The translations under genes and the position numbers were made by a program. DNA of 64,000 nt from an uncultured Prevotella sp. (GTDB lineage: Bacteria > Bacteroidota > Bacteroidia > Bacteroidales > Bacteroidaceae), in the NCBI GenBank assembly GCA_946998295.1, contig CAMPYS010000002.1, positions 65,820 through 129,819 on the forward strand, read 5' to 3'. Positions within the stretch are counted from its first letter, which is position 1; the number at the start of each line of letters is the position of its first letter. The notes beneath the pieces were generated by a model. That model did not search any database. It was not told where the DNA came from and was given only the letters and a program-made list of their open reading frames with translations. Shown one piece after another: positions 9,840-17,771 of this stretch.

Positions 9840-10325
9840 TCGGCTTTATCGGAATATGGACAGACTGTTAGCTATAGCCATAGACCCGAGCTACATCAGT
9901 AAGTCAGGTAAGAAGATTCCGCATGTTGGTTCTTTTGTGTATGGTTGTGTGAGTTCCATGAAACACGGACTTAAAATCATGGGACTTGCCATTGTCAGTA
10001 GTTTTAGGAATACAGCCAGCTTATATTATATGTACGTGGGATCCTGTTCCAACAGACACGGACGTTCCAAAACACTTGATGGAAAAATCAATTACAAGAA
10101 ACTCGACCTTACATGTATTGCGAAGATGCATATTGAAGGACTTAAGGACAGTCTATACACAATCATAGCCTATTCAAAGACACTTAAGCAAAAATTACGT
10201 TTTGTTATTTGGGTGATGCTAATGAGAACCACAAGTTTTTTCTCCACAAAGACATCCATATCTGGTTAGGAAGTGTTGTGCACATATCGCTCAAGATTCT
10301 AAATTGAGTTTTGTTTCAGCTATAC
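9840..10325 (+). pseudogene. Remnant of a DDE transposase
   Basis: From 9856 the frame reads AIAIDPSYISKSGKK, then GLKIMGLAIV. This is the first catalytic-Asp region of a large Bacteroidales DDE transposase group in which an intact protein has about 350-450 residues. The frame then jumps directly to GRSKTLDGKINYKKLDL, so the middle part is deleted. It continues with LRFVIWV and shifts frame near 10215, where the expected NENHKFF lies in another frame. FFSTKTSISG returns in the first frame, followed by stops inside EVLCTYRSRF*IEF. Deletion, frameshift and stops together show a dead element. No terminal inverted repeats were found, so its borders are uncertain. Confidence 0.75.
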
Positions 10326-10503
10326 CCAGCAAGTATAGCGAACTATTGAAAAATATTAATAGCTTTTATTATATAGAAAAGGCCAATCTATATACTTTAT
10401 TCTACAGTAAAAAATATAAACAAAATGATTTAAACAACAATGCTATTTAATGGCTGTATATAGCAAATAATAATCTATATTTTAGGAAAATATTATCATA
10501 AAA

Positions 10504-10550
10504 TATGTGTTTTATAAACCTTTGTAAAACAGAACTTTATAAAACACATA
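10504..10550. repeat. 15-bp perfect inverted repeat in the gap after the transposase remnant
   Basis: TATGTGTTTTATAAA at 10504-10518 is the exact reverse complement of 10536-10550, with a 17-base spacer. It lies in a stretch of about 480 bases without genes. It could be a transcription terminator stem or a relic of a mobile element. No flanking target duplication was seen. Confidence 0.6.
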
Positions 10551-10570
10551 ATAAGTTTGACATTTGTTTA

Positions 10571-10668
10571 AGTTAATCCCCTACTGCAATCCTACTTAAA
10601 ACGTCTTAGCGTTTCTATTTAAAGTGTTCAATCGTTTACTTAAGGAACGTTATTGGAGTTTAACTTAA
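10571..10668. repeat. Degenerate array of about 23-bp units
   Basis: An A(C/T/G)TTAA core recurs at 10571, 10594, 10617, 10638 and 10663, giving spacings of 23, 23, 21 and 25 bases. One unit, ATCGTTTACTTAAGGAACG at 10631-10649, matches 15 of 19 bases of the reverse complement of the clean 23-bp repeat at the right end of the window (AGCGTTTCTATAAGGAACG). AGCGTTTCTAT itself occurs at 10608-10618. The remaining bases up to 10806 contain nothing else recognisable. Confidence 0.55.
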
Positions 10669-10806
10669 ACAATTTTTACATCACTTTTTGTAGGTAATTT
10701 TTCTTTACAATTATCGTTGCATAATATTCAAGATATTATTTATAGTTGTACTTCTTGTTCTCTTTCAAACGCACTGATACTGATCGTATTAGTTATAAAT
10801 ATAGAG

Positions 10807-12171
10807 TTAGTACATACTAGGAGTTTGTTTGTGTAGGAAGTCGGTACTTGAGTTGTTAGTGTCTTTCCATTTTCCAGCTACTTTTCGTCTTGTTACCGCT
10901 GCGCCATAATCATTACCAATGTGATGATCATTTGCATAAGTGAACCCTCTGTCAAGTTCCCAGTCAAAAACATTCCATTGTCTATCATATTGGGCAGCAA
11001 TTTCCACAACATCCACAGCCCACGCATTAGGAACAACATACCCACTTACAGTAGGATTAACAAAGCCAGTTGCAACGTCTTTCTCTGAATAGCTATAGCA
11101 AAAATATCCTTTGAAAGTTTCTTTATCTGTACCAATTTTAACCAATCCGAGAGATTTGCACCCGCGTGTGGAGAGTGTAGTCTGTCCGCCGTGGACGTTG
11201 GTCCAGTTTTCCAAGTCCGGCACATCTTCATTCTGTGTGTCCATCCCCGTATTGTCATAAAATTCAAAATCTGCATGACTTAAATCGAACGAGCCGTATT
11301 TTGCTTTATAATTGTTTGCATTAAGTGCTATAACAATCTCTTTACCTGGTTGTACAGGATAATCGTGTCCTGTTCCCGGAAAAACGTAAGCCCAAGTTAT
11401 AGTCATCATCTCATCCTTGAATTGAGGATTATTTATTGTGCTATCATTTGTATTAAATCCACTTTCTACAATAGCTAATCCATCAATATATTTCACACTG
11501 TCAGTATTATTACCTATCTTTATATATTGATCATCATACTCCCTACTAGGAGGTGAGGAAAAAAAAACTTCAGTAATTACAAAACCATCCGCATCAGTGT
11601 AAGTTTTTAGCGGTATTTCTATAGCATCGGAAATGTTATTGTTAGTGAGACAAACCTCTTTATCTGCTTTTATTTGCGCAGTCATTTTCAATACATTCCA
11701 TTCTTTCATAAAATTTTCCCATATTCTTTTTTCAAAGTTAATTGAGCCGCGAGCAGTGATACTGTATCTTCCATTAGGGATATTTGCTTTTGCAACAATT
11801 TTTTTACCTTCTGTTAGCTTTGCTGTAGTCTTATATATTTCGTTTGTTTCTAAATTAGTTATTGATAGTTGCAATTGTGCATCTAATGGACTCTTAATAG
11901 AGCGTGGTAGTGAAAAGTAAATTTTCTTTTCTTCATTTTCTCCAAGCGAGAAACTAATATTTTTTATAGTACCTTTATTATAATCAGTATGTGTATTATT
12001 TTTATTATTTATTCGTATACTGACATTATTAAATAGTATTTCTTTTATTTCATCAACTTGTCTTATTACAGTCTCTCCATTCTTTTTTTCTACCTTCATC
12101 ATATAGCTTTGTGCTGAAAGATAAGCACAGTTTATTAAGAAAATCAAAATACATGTATAATGTTTTATCAT
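10807..12171 (-). CDS. Secreted protein resembling the DUF4876 family
   Basis: A 454-residue protein with an N-terminal export signal (hydrophobic CILIFLINCAYLSAQS, probable cleavage after residue 20). The N-terminal 60 residues (VEKKNGETVIRQVDEIKEILFN) look like the short leader module of Bacteroidales surface proteins. The C-terminal half has features of DUF4876: VITEVFFSSPPSREYDDQYIKI, YIDGLAIVES, and near the end TRRKVAGKWKDTNNSSTDF. Function of that family is unknown. Unlike the three genes that follow it upstream, it lacks the YDLQGR tail. It is the last gene of the minus-strand cluster, 88 bases after the 934-residue LRR gene, and is preceded by a strong hairpin. Confidence 0.6.
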   Translation of the reverse strand: MIKHYTCILIFLINCAYLSAQSYMMKVEKKNGETVIRQVDEIKEILFNNVSIRINNKNNTHTDYNKGTIKNISFSLGENEEKKIYFSLPRSIKSPLDAQLQLSITNLETNEIYKTTAKLTEGKKIVAKANIPNGRYSITARGSINFEKRIWENFMKEWNVLKMTAQIKADKEVCLTNNNISDAIEIPLKTYTDADGFVITEVFFSSPPSREYDDQYIKIGNNTDSVKYIDGLAIVESGFNTNDSTINNPQFKDEMMTITWAYVFPGTGHDYPVQPGKEIVIALNANNYKAKYGSFDLSHADFEFYDNTGMDTQNEDVPDLENWTNVHGGQTTLSTRGCKSLGLVKIGTDKETFKGYFCYSYSEKDVATGFVNPTVSGYVVPNAWAVDVVEIAAQYDRQWNVFDWELDRGFTYANDHHIGNDYGAAVTRRKVAGKWKDTNNSSTDFLHKQTPSMY

Positions 12172-12200
12172 ATAGAATTATTTGCTATTGTTGTTAAAAT

Positions 12201-12247
12201 AATGTAAGTTTCGACGAAAAGAATAACTTTCTTCGAAACCTACATTT
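12201..12247 (-). terminator. Hairpin between the LRR gene and the DUF4876-like gene
   Basis: AATGTA, GTTTCGA and GAAA (12201-12219) pair with TTTC, TCGAAAC and TACATT (12228-12247 region) with two single mismatches. The stem is about 17 bp with a loop of about 8 bases. On the minus strand it is followed by ATTATTTTAAC. It may end transcription of the 12260-15064 gene, or act as the leader structure of the next gene, whose start lies 30 bases downstream. Confidence 0.6.
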
Positions 12248-12259
12248 ATTTATTTATTT

Positions 12260-15064
12260 TTATTTGATAATAATCTTTTTACCGTTGTGGATGTAGATTC
12301 CACTTTGTGTTGGTCTTTCAACTATGCGACCTTGTAAGTCATAATAAGGAGCTTTATCCTCTTTACTTATTATTGTGTTGCTGATACCTGTTGGCTTCAT
12401 GCCAGGATAAGGGATTCCGCGCCAGTCAATGACGTTCCAACCCTTTGCTTTAGCTGCTGCTACGTGTTGGCTATTGCAGTAGTTAGCACTAATTCCATCC
12501 CCTGCCCATATCATTAATGTTCCGTTGTTTACTTTTGGCAGAGCTTCAATTATTGTAGTCATGTCTTTTTCACTTATACTGTTATTTGCGATAGAGATGG
12601 TTTTAAGTTTGCTTTCGGTTGGAAACTTGATACTGTGTATCGGATTGAACTCCAACGTTAGTGTTGTCAGTTCTTTGCAATGTGTAAAGTCGAATGAAGG
12701 CACATTACTGCTTATAAACTTCATTTCGGTTAATGAAGCAGGTAGAGCTGGTATTGATGTTAGCTTATCTAATCCATTACAGTCGAGGATACGAAGTCCT
12801 GATGGTAACTCTGGAAGTTTTTCCTGTTGCCAGCGAGTAACACGGAGGTTCTCTACACTTTCAGGTATGCCTACAGATGTTAGTAGGGCGTAGCAATCTA
12901 TTAACTGTAGCTCTTTGAGCTTACCGTTTTGTGCAAATGAAACACTTTCAGAACCTGCATTAAGGATAGCTTTCTCTAAATTTTTTGCATTAGAAAAATC
13001 AAGATACTTAAACTTGCATCCATAAAACGTAACATTCTTCAATCCTGTGCAATTGCTTACATCAAACTGAGGAAATGAAATCCCTGATAAATTTAACTCT
13101 GTAAGGGCATTGCCTTTAGGAAGTTTTAAAGACTTTATACCAAACTTATAAAGAGGATTGTCAATTACCAAGCGTTTTAGACTTGATGCTTGTGATGCAT
13201 CTATATCTCCTCCATTATCACTGATGTAACCTAAATTTTTTATTTCTGTTATCTTTCCATATAAGGTAATGTTGTTTTTGTAGGATTGTAAACATATGCC
13301 GTCTTCGTCGTCTCTTATATCTGAAGATCTTATGTCTGCAGCTCCTTCTACCCACATATTTTCATTATCTTTTATGTCTTGCAATGTCTGCAATTTATTG
13401 TCTATGCAGAGTTTCTTACAATAAATTGTGCTATGGTTATCATTAAAGTGGATACTTATACGGTCTGTGCCAAAGCGGTTATCTCCAACTTTTTTGTCTA
13501 TATAAGGGTCATCTCCGTCTATTCCTGTATAGTTGCTTTCTTTTCCATTATATATTTCCAACACTGTCCATCCTTTTTCTCTTAGTGCTTCTATCTGTGC
13601 AATTGTACAGTAGTTCCATTCTTTTGTTTTGTTGGAATGAAGTACAATGCTATATTTGTTTCCACTTTCTCCAGAATGATCAGCAAGGTCTGATATGATT
13701 TGGTTGAAAGCAGCTGTTTTTAAGTGGTTTCCGCAACATTGTATTTTTTTTAGTTGCTTGCAACCAGTTAGTTTTATCTGTTCCAAATTGCAGCTTCGTA
13801 TGTCTAATTGTTCTAGCTGTGAACAGTTGGAAAGGTCAAGAGTTGTCAAACTAATATTTTCTGAAAGATTTAGACTAATTAGATGATTATTTTTAGGCAC
13901 TATTACATTTGTTAGCCAGCCACTCTGTGTAACGCTAATTTTTTCTACGTTTTCTGACAATAATAGTTTGGTTATTCCTGAATGTTTTGCACTAAATTCT
14001 TTTAGATAAGCTTGCCCAGAGAGGTCGACCATCGTAATTTTGTCAGGGATGCCATCAAACCATATTTTTGAAAACTTACATTTAGCAGTGTAGCTTCCAG
14101 CTTTTGTACAAGTTATTTTTGCCTTGTTGCCATAACTAAAGGTAGGGTCGTAAACAACTCCTTCGCTGAAAAAGAGATTGATATTTAAACCTGGAGTAGG
14201 AGAAGAACAAAAGTATAGCGACTGTTTGCCTGATGTCTCAAAACGAAATATACCCCAGTCTTCTTTCCCTTCACATAGTTGGTTATTACTGTCGTAGGCT
14301 ATCCAGCCCTTTTCCTTAAGTTGTTTTATATGTTGTTTAGTGAAGTAGTATTCACCATCGCTTCCGAAGCGAATATATATTTTTGCATCAGGAGAGGCAT
14401 AAGTAGGTAGTTGTTCTACAAGTTTATCTATTTTTTTTTCACCAAGTCCGCAGGTGTAGCATTTGAGAGTTTTGAGACCTTTACACTTACTTACATCTAA
14501 ATCGTTTATACTCGGATTTATCGAACAATCAATGTAGGTTAAAGTATTACTTTCTGGTAAATATAGATTTTTGATACTATTACTTGAGAAGTTAGCTTTT
14601 TTTAGTTTCTCACATGCTTCCAAGTCCATTGTAGCTATTTGGTTTGAACTGCAATCTAAATCTACTAAATCATTTAGATAAGTAACATCTAACTCTTTTA
14701 GATTGTTGCGCTTGCAATATAGCTTTTGTAGTTTTTTTGCATTTTCAAGCTTGAGTGTGGTAAGCTCTGCTTTCTCGCACTTGAATAGTGTAAAGTCGCC
14801 GTTAAGAGTAATTAACGCTTCGCTTTTTTCTATAATCAATTCAAGTTTTCCACCTTTAGCACTTTTAACCTTTGCACCTTTTACAGTAAAGGTTTCACCC
14901 ATTTTAGTTTTAGTAGCAGAACCTGTCTCTACCGTAACTTTGATTTTTGAATTAACAGCTTTTTTTGAGGTAAAGCTGATGCTTCCTTTTCCAATTTCTG
15001 CATGTAGCTGTAGTGTTATACTGCAGAGAAGTAGAGAAAAAAGTAAAAATATATTTTTTTTCAT
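12260..15064 (-). CDS. Large secreted leucine-rich-repeat surface protein
   Basis: A 934-residue protein with a signal peptide (NIFLLFSLLLCSITLQLHA). It is built from blocks of irregular LRRs of the type LKELDVTYLNDLVDLDCSSNQI. Each block ends in a cap with GW: IKQLKEKGWIAYD near residue 250, IEALREKGWTVLE near 500 and AAAKAKGWNVIDW near 880. The C-terminal tail PYYDLQGRIVERPTQSGIYI...KKIIIK resembles the sorting tails of Prevotella surface proteins, so export by type IX secretion is plausible but not proven. Ligand unknown; LRR proteins of this group often bind host or community partners. It is the second gene of a four-gene minus-strand cluster when read from its 3' end. Confidence 0.75.
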   Translation of the reverse strand: MKKNIFLLFSLLLCSITLQLHAEIGKGSISFTSKKAVNSKIKVTVETGSATKTKMGETFTVKGAKVKSAKGGKLELIIEKSEALITLNGDFTLFKCEKAELTTLKLENAKKLQKLYCKRNNLKELDVTYLNDLVDLDCSSNQIATMDLEACEKLKKANFSSNSIKNLYLPESNTLTYIDCSINPSINDLDVSKCKGLKTLKCYTCGLGEKKIDKLVEQLPTYASPDAKIYIRFGSDGEYYFTKQHIKQLKEKGWIAYDSNNQLCEGKEDWGIFRFETSGKQSLYFCSSPTPGLNINLFFSEGVVYDPTFSYGNKAKITCTKAGSYTAKCKFSKIWFDGIPDKITMVDLSGQAYLKEFSAKHSGITKLLLSENVEKISVTQSGWLTNVIVPKNNHLISLNLSENISLTTLDLSNCSQLEQLDIRSCNLEQIKLTGCKQLKKIQCCGNHLKTAAFNQIISDLADHSGESGNKYSIVLHSNKTKEWNYCTIAQIEALREKGWTVLEIYNGKESNYTGIDGDDPYIDKKVGDNRFGTDRISIHFNDNHSTIYCKKLCIDNKLQTLQDIKDNENMWVEGAADIRSSDIRDDEDGICLQSYKNNITLYGKITEIKNLGYISDNGGDIDASQASSLKRLVIDNPLYKFGIKSLKLPKGNALTELNLSGISFPQFDVSNCTGLKNVTFYGCKFKYLDFSNAKNLEKAILNAGSESVSFAQNGKLKELQLIDCYALLTSVGIPESVENLRVTRWQQEKLPELPSGLRILDCNGLDKLTSIPALPASLTEMKFISSNVPSFDFTHCKELTTLTLEFNPIHSIKFPTESKLKTISIANNSISEKDMTTIIEALPKVNNGTLMIWAGDGISANYCNSQHVAAAKAKGWNVIDWRGIPYPGMKPTGISNTIISKEDKAPYYDLQGRIVERPTQSGIYIHNGKKIIIK

Positions 15065-15085
15065 ACTTATATATTAATAAAAAGA

Positions 15086-15111
15086 TTCTGCCAAATATAT
15101 TTTTGACAGAA
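15086..15111 (-). terminator. Hairpin upstream of the 934-residue LRR gene
   Basis: TTCTGCC (15086-15092) pairs with GACAGAA (15105-15111), with one G-U pair. On the minus strand it is followed by TCTTTTTATT, so it has the form of an intrinsic terminator for the 15145-16071 gene. It ends 22 bases before the next start codon and shares its stem sequence with the hairpin at 16089. Confidence 0.6.
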
Positions 15112-15144
15112 CCGTATTCTTTATTTAATCAATGTTTTTGGAAA

Positions 15145-16071
15145 TTATTTGATAAAGATTTTTTTACCATTATGTATATATAGACCACTGTGTGTAGGTT
15201 TTTGTATACGGCGACCTTGAAGGTCGTAGTAGGGAGCATCGTCTTTACAGTTATCCTTTATAGAATTTACTTTATTAACACTTGCTCCTGTTCCAGCATA
15301 GTCTTTACCAGTAGCATCTACTACTTTCCAGTTTTTTGCCTTTGCATCGGCTACCTGTTTGGCAGTACATTCATTGTTCTTCTCCGCAGCTTCGTCATAT
15401 ATACAAAGTACTCCACCTGTTGCAGGTAGTGCAGCAATAAGTTTCCCTACTTCCTCTTCTGAAAGGCTGTTGCCACTACAGTTGATTTTGTTTATAGCAC
15501 TTTTTTCAGGAATGGTGAAAGTTTCCAATTCGCAGTTAGAGCAATCAATAGTCTTTATAAGTTTACTTTTACTGATATTAAGTTCATCTATTGGTAACTT
15601 CTTTGCAACAAGGTTTTCTATACCCTCACAATCATAGAAATTTATATCTGTAAGTTTAGGAAGATTACTTAGCGTTACATCCTTTAACACAGTATGAGTA
15701 GGTAATTCTATCTTTTTCGTCATAGGGTCGTCGGTCAAAGTAAACATAGCCATATTTGGAGTTCGTTTACGTGCTTCGATAGTCGTAAAATTCCTTATAT
15801 TAGGAAAGCCTGTGATTTTTTTTGCAGAGATTTCAATAGGCTTTCCTATACCTTTCAGCCAAACGCTATCTTTTGCCTCACCCCCAGAGAATATTTTGAT
15901 TGCTGCTCCAACTGGATATGCATCGCTTGCAAAATATTCTCTATTTTGAGCCCTTGTAATAGAAGTTTCCATTCCTACTTCCATTGTTACATTTATTGCA
16001 TCATAAGTTTGTGCGTTCACTTGTGCCGACATACAGATAGCCAGCAAAGATAGGAGTAAATACTTTTTCAT
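15145..16071 (-). CDS. Secreted leucine-rich-repeat protein (short paralogue)
   Basis: A 308-residue protein with a signal peptide (YLLLSLLAICMSAQVNAQ). After an N-terminal beta-rich module of about 90 residues come a few LRRs (LTDINFYDCEGIENLVAKKLPIDELNISKSKLIKTIDCSNCEL). A cap DAKAKNWKVVDATGKDYAG precedes the tail PYYDLQGRRIQKPTHSGLYIHNGKKIFIK-type ending. The tail is nearly the same as that of the gene upstream: 23 bases are identical at 15164-15186 and 16171-16193, which points to recent duplication or gene conversion. Function unknown; surface display inferred from signal peptide and tail. Confidence 0.75.
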   Translation of the reverse strand: MKKYLLLSLLAICMSAQVNAQTYDAINVTMEVGMETSITRAQNREYFASDAYPVGAAIKIFSGGEAKDSVWLKGIGKPIEISAKKITGFPNIRNFTTIEARKRTPNMAMFTLTDDPMTKKIELPTHTVLKDVTLSNLPKLTDINFYDCEGIENLVAKKLPIDELNISKSKLIKTIDCSNCELETFTIPEKSAINKINCSGNSLSEEEVGKLIAALPATGGVLCIYDEAAEKNNECTAKQVADAKAKNWKVVDATGKDYAGTGASVNKVNSIKDNCKDDAPYYDLQGRRIQKPTHSGLYIHNGKKIFIK

Positions 16072-16088
16072 TATTATTATTATTTAGC

Positions 16089-16118
16089 AATTCTGCCAAA
16101 CCTCTGTTTGGCAGAATT
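16089..16118 (-). terminator. Perfect 13-bp hairpin between two LRR genes
   Basis: AATTCTGCCAAAC (16089-16101) pairs exactly with 16106-16118 across a 4-base loop. On the minus strand, the direction of the genes, no U-run follows; the T-run lies on the other side. A role as mRNA leader structure or processing signal is therefore as likely as termination. It ends 18 bases before the start of the 308-residue gene. Confidence 0.6.
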
Positions 16119-16151
16119 GGGTTTTTATTGAATTAATTGTTTGCTTGAAAT

Positions 16152-17429
16152 TTATTTGATAAATACCTTCTTACCATTATGTATATATAGACCGCTGTGG
16201 GTAGGTTTACTTACACAACGTCCTTGTATGTCATACCAAAGAGAATGGTCGTTAGCATCAATATCTTCAATAGAACGTATTTCAGTTGTCTGTTTTCCAT
16301 ACTGATTTATACTGCGAGAACTATTTGGTTTTGTAAATGAAATCCATATAGGATATTTGATATTATTATCTACTGCAAGATATTTAGGTGTCCAACCTTT
16401 AGCATAGCACTTACTTATCTGGTCAGTAGTTGGAGCGACATTATTATCTTTTTTCCTATTTTCAAGGCTATCATAGTAGCAGAATTCATATAGTTCCAAA
16501 TTCTCAGGCGTAGGCTGATGATAAGGCAGAGAATTTATCAGATTAGTCAGAGCAGTTGTTCTAATCTGATTATGCTGACAGAACAAGCGTTCCAAACTCG
16601 TACAGTTTGCCACGCTGAGCTGCGAAAGGTTGCAGTTGGAGCAATACAAGTCGGTAAGAAGACTTGCATTTTCCACATTGAGCAACTGCAAGTTAGGATT
16701 GTCGTTGCACCAAAGTTCGCGCAAGTTTGGGAGATTGGCTGTATTAATGGATGTTACAGAAGAGTTTGAACAATAGAGATATTCCAAATTGGTGTTATTG
16801 CTGAGCATCAATGAGGCGAGACTACTCATATAGTTGCACCCTAATGTCTTGAGACTTCTGATGTTTGACACATCCAATCCCGTCAGATTATGACAAGATG
16901 AAAGCCATAGAGTTTCTAAATTGCTACCATTAGAAGGTAAAATCAACGTTGTGATAGGAACCTCAGTACATCCTAACTCTATAAGTTTGGTGTTTGCTGC
17001 TAAGTTTAAAGTGCCAGTCATCTTCAAGTTTCCTGAGCAGTTCAATGTTTCAAGTTCTTTATTGGCAGAAACATCGAGAGATGTAATAAAATTATTACCA
17101 CATTCTAAATTTCTTAAACTACCAGCTTTGCTAACATTTAATGATGTAATCAATTGGTTATCGCAATGAAACCATGTGATGTTGTCAGCAGATAATGTTA
17201 CTGTTGGACTTGTTAGGACAAACTTGTAAGAGATTTGGTCTTGAGAATCCGAATATGATACACCTGTTACGGACATACGCCCTTCGTGTTCTATTGCAAC
17301 TCTCAATGTATCTCCAATGGGAATATCTGTTGTTAAACTGATGGACTGTTGTCCACTTTGAGCACTCACTTGACCTGCCGTAAATATAGACAGCATGGTT
17401 GCTAAAAGTAAATTTTTAATCATAATCAT
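16152..17429 (-). CDS. Secreted leucine-rich-repeat protein
   Basis: A 425-residue protein with a signal peptide (LLLATMLSIFTAGQVSAQ). The start could be residue 1 or Met3. A short N-terminal beta module (SISLTTDIPIGDTLRVAIEHEG) is followed by about ten LRRs of roughly 22 residues, such as LRNLECGNNFITSLDVSANKE and LRELWCNDNPNLQLLNVENAS. A cap (DQISKCYAKGWTPKYL) and the tail WYDIQGRCVSKPTHSGLYI...KKVFIK follow. It is the promoter-proximal gene of the cluster. Its tail is near identical to that of the 308-residue protein. Function unknown; it is probably exported and displayed. Confidence 0.75.
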   Translation of the reverse strand: MIMIKNLLLATMLSIFTAGQVSAQSGQQSISLTTDIPIGDTLRVAIEHEGRMSVTGVSYSDSQDQISYKFVLTSPTVTLSADNITWFHCDNQLITSLNVSKAGSLRNLECGNNFITSLDVSANKELETLNCSGNLKMTGTLNLAANTKLIELGCTEVPITTLILPSNGSNLETLWLSSCHNLTGLDVSNIRSLKTLGCNYMSSLASLMLSNNTNLEYLYCSNSSVTSINTANLPNLRELWCNDNPNLQLLNVENASLLTDLYCSNCNLSQLSVANCTSLERLFCQHNQIRTTALTNLINSLPYHQPTPENLELYEFCYYDSLENRKKDNNVAPTTDQISKCYAKGWTPKYLAVDNNIKYPIWISFTKPNSSRSINQYGKQTTEIRSIEDIDANDHSLWYDIQGRCVSKPTHSGLYIHNGKKVFIK

Positions 17430-17441
17430 TTAGTTTTTTAT

Positions 17442-17462
17442 TCTGCATTTGTAATTTGCAGA
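17442..17462 (-). promoter_or_regulatory. Leader hairpin of the first LRR gene
   Basis: TCTGCA (17442-17447) pairs with TGCAGA (17457-17462). It lies 13 bases before the start codon, between the likely promoter and the gene. Its position and TTCTGC core recall the hairpins before the other two LRR genes. Confidence 0.4.
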
Positions 17463-17491
17463 GGTTATTTAATAACGTATTTTTATTTTTG

Positions 17492-17522
17492 CAAATTAAG
17501 TAACTTTTTTATTTTTTCGCAA
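17492..17522 (-). promoter_or_regulatory. Probable promoter of the LRR cluster
   Basis: On the minus strand ATTG is followed after 20 bases by TTAATTTGC, one mismatch from the Bacteroidota -7 box TAnnTTTG. Transcription would begin about 55 bases before the start of the 425-residue LRR gene. The rest of the 342-base gap up to 17771 holds only the terminator at 17728. Confidence 0.45.
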
Positions 17523-17727
17523 TACCTAAAAAAGATGATTTTATTTATTGAAAGTTATCATTATATTTGAGTATATAACACAATAAAAATGATACAAATA
17601 GGTATAGAGTAATATATAAATTTAGATAAAGAACATAGGAAGATGATAGAATTAGATTTTTTCCTCTTGTAAAGTGGAAGTAAAAGAAGTAGAAAGGGTA
17701 GATAATAATAGGTAAAATAGTAAAAGT

Positions 17728-17755
17728 TATCCCCCAAAAATGTTTTTGGGGGATA
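17728..17755 (-). terminator. Terminator of maeB
   Basis: TATCCCCCAAAAA (17728-17740) pairs perfectly with 17743-17755. It lies 17 bases after the maeB stop codon and is followed on the minus strand by AACTTTTACTATTTT. Confidence 0.75.
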
Positions 17756-17771
17756 TATACTAAGTGGATAA

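Noticed and set aside
12525..17169. Several plus-strand reading frames of 60-124 codons opposite the LRR genes
   Set aside because: They mirror the repeats of the minus-strand genes, lack ribosome-binding sites and have no recognisable products.
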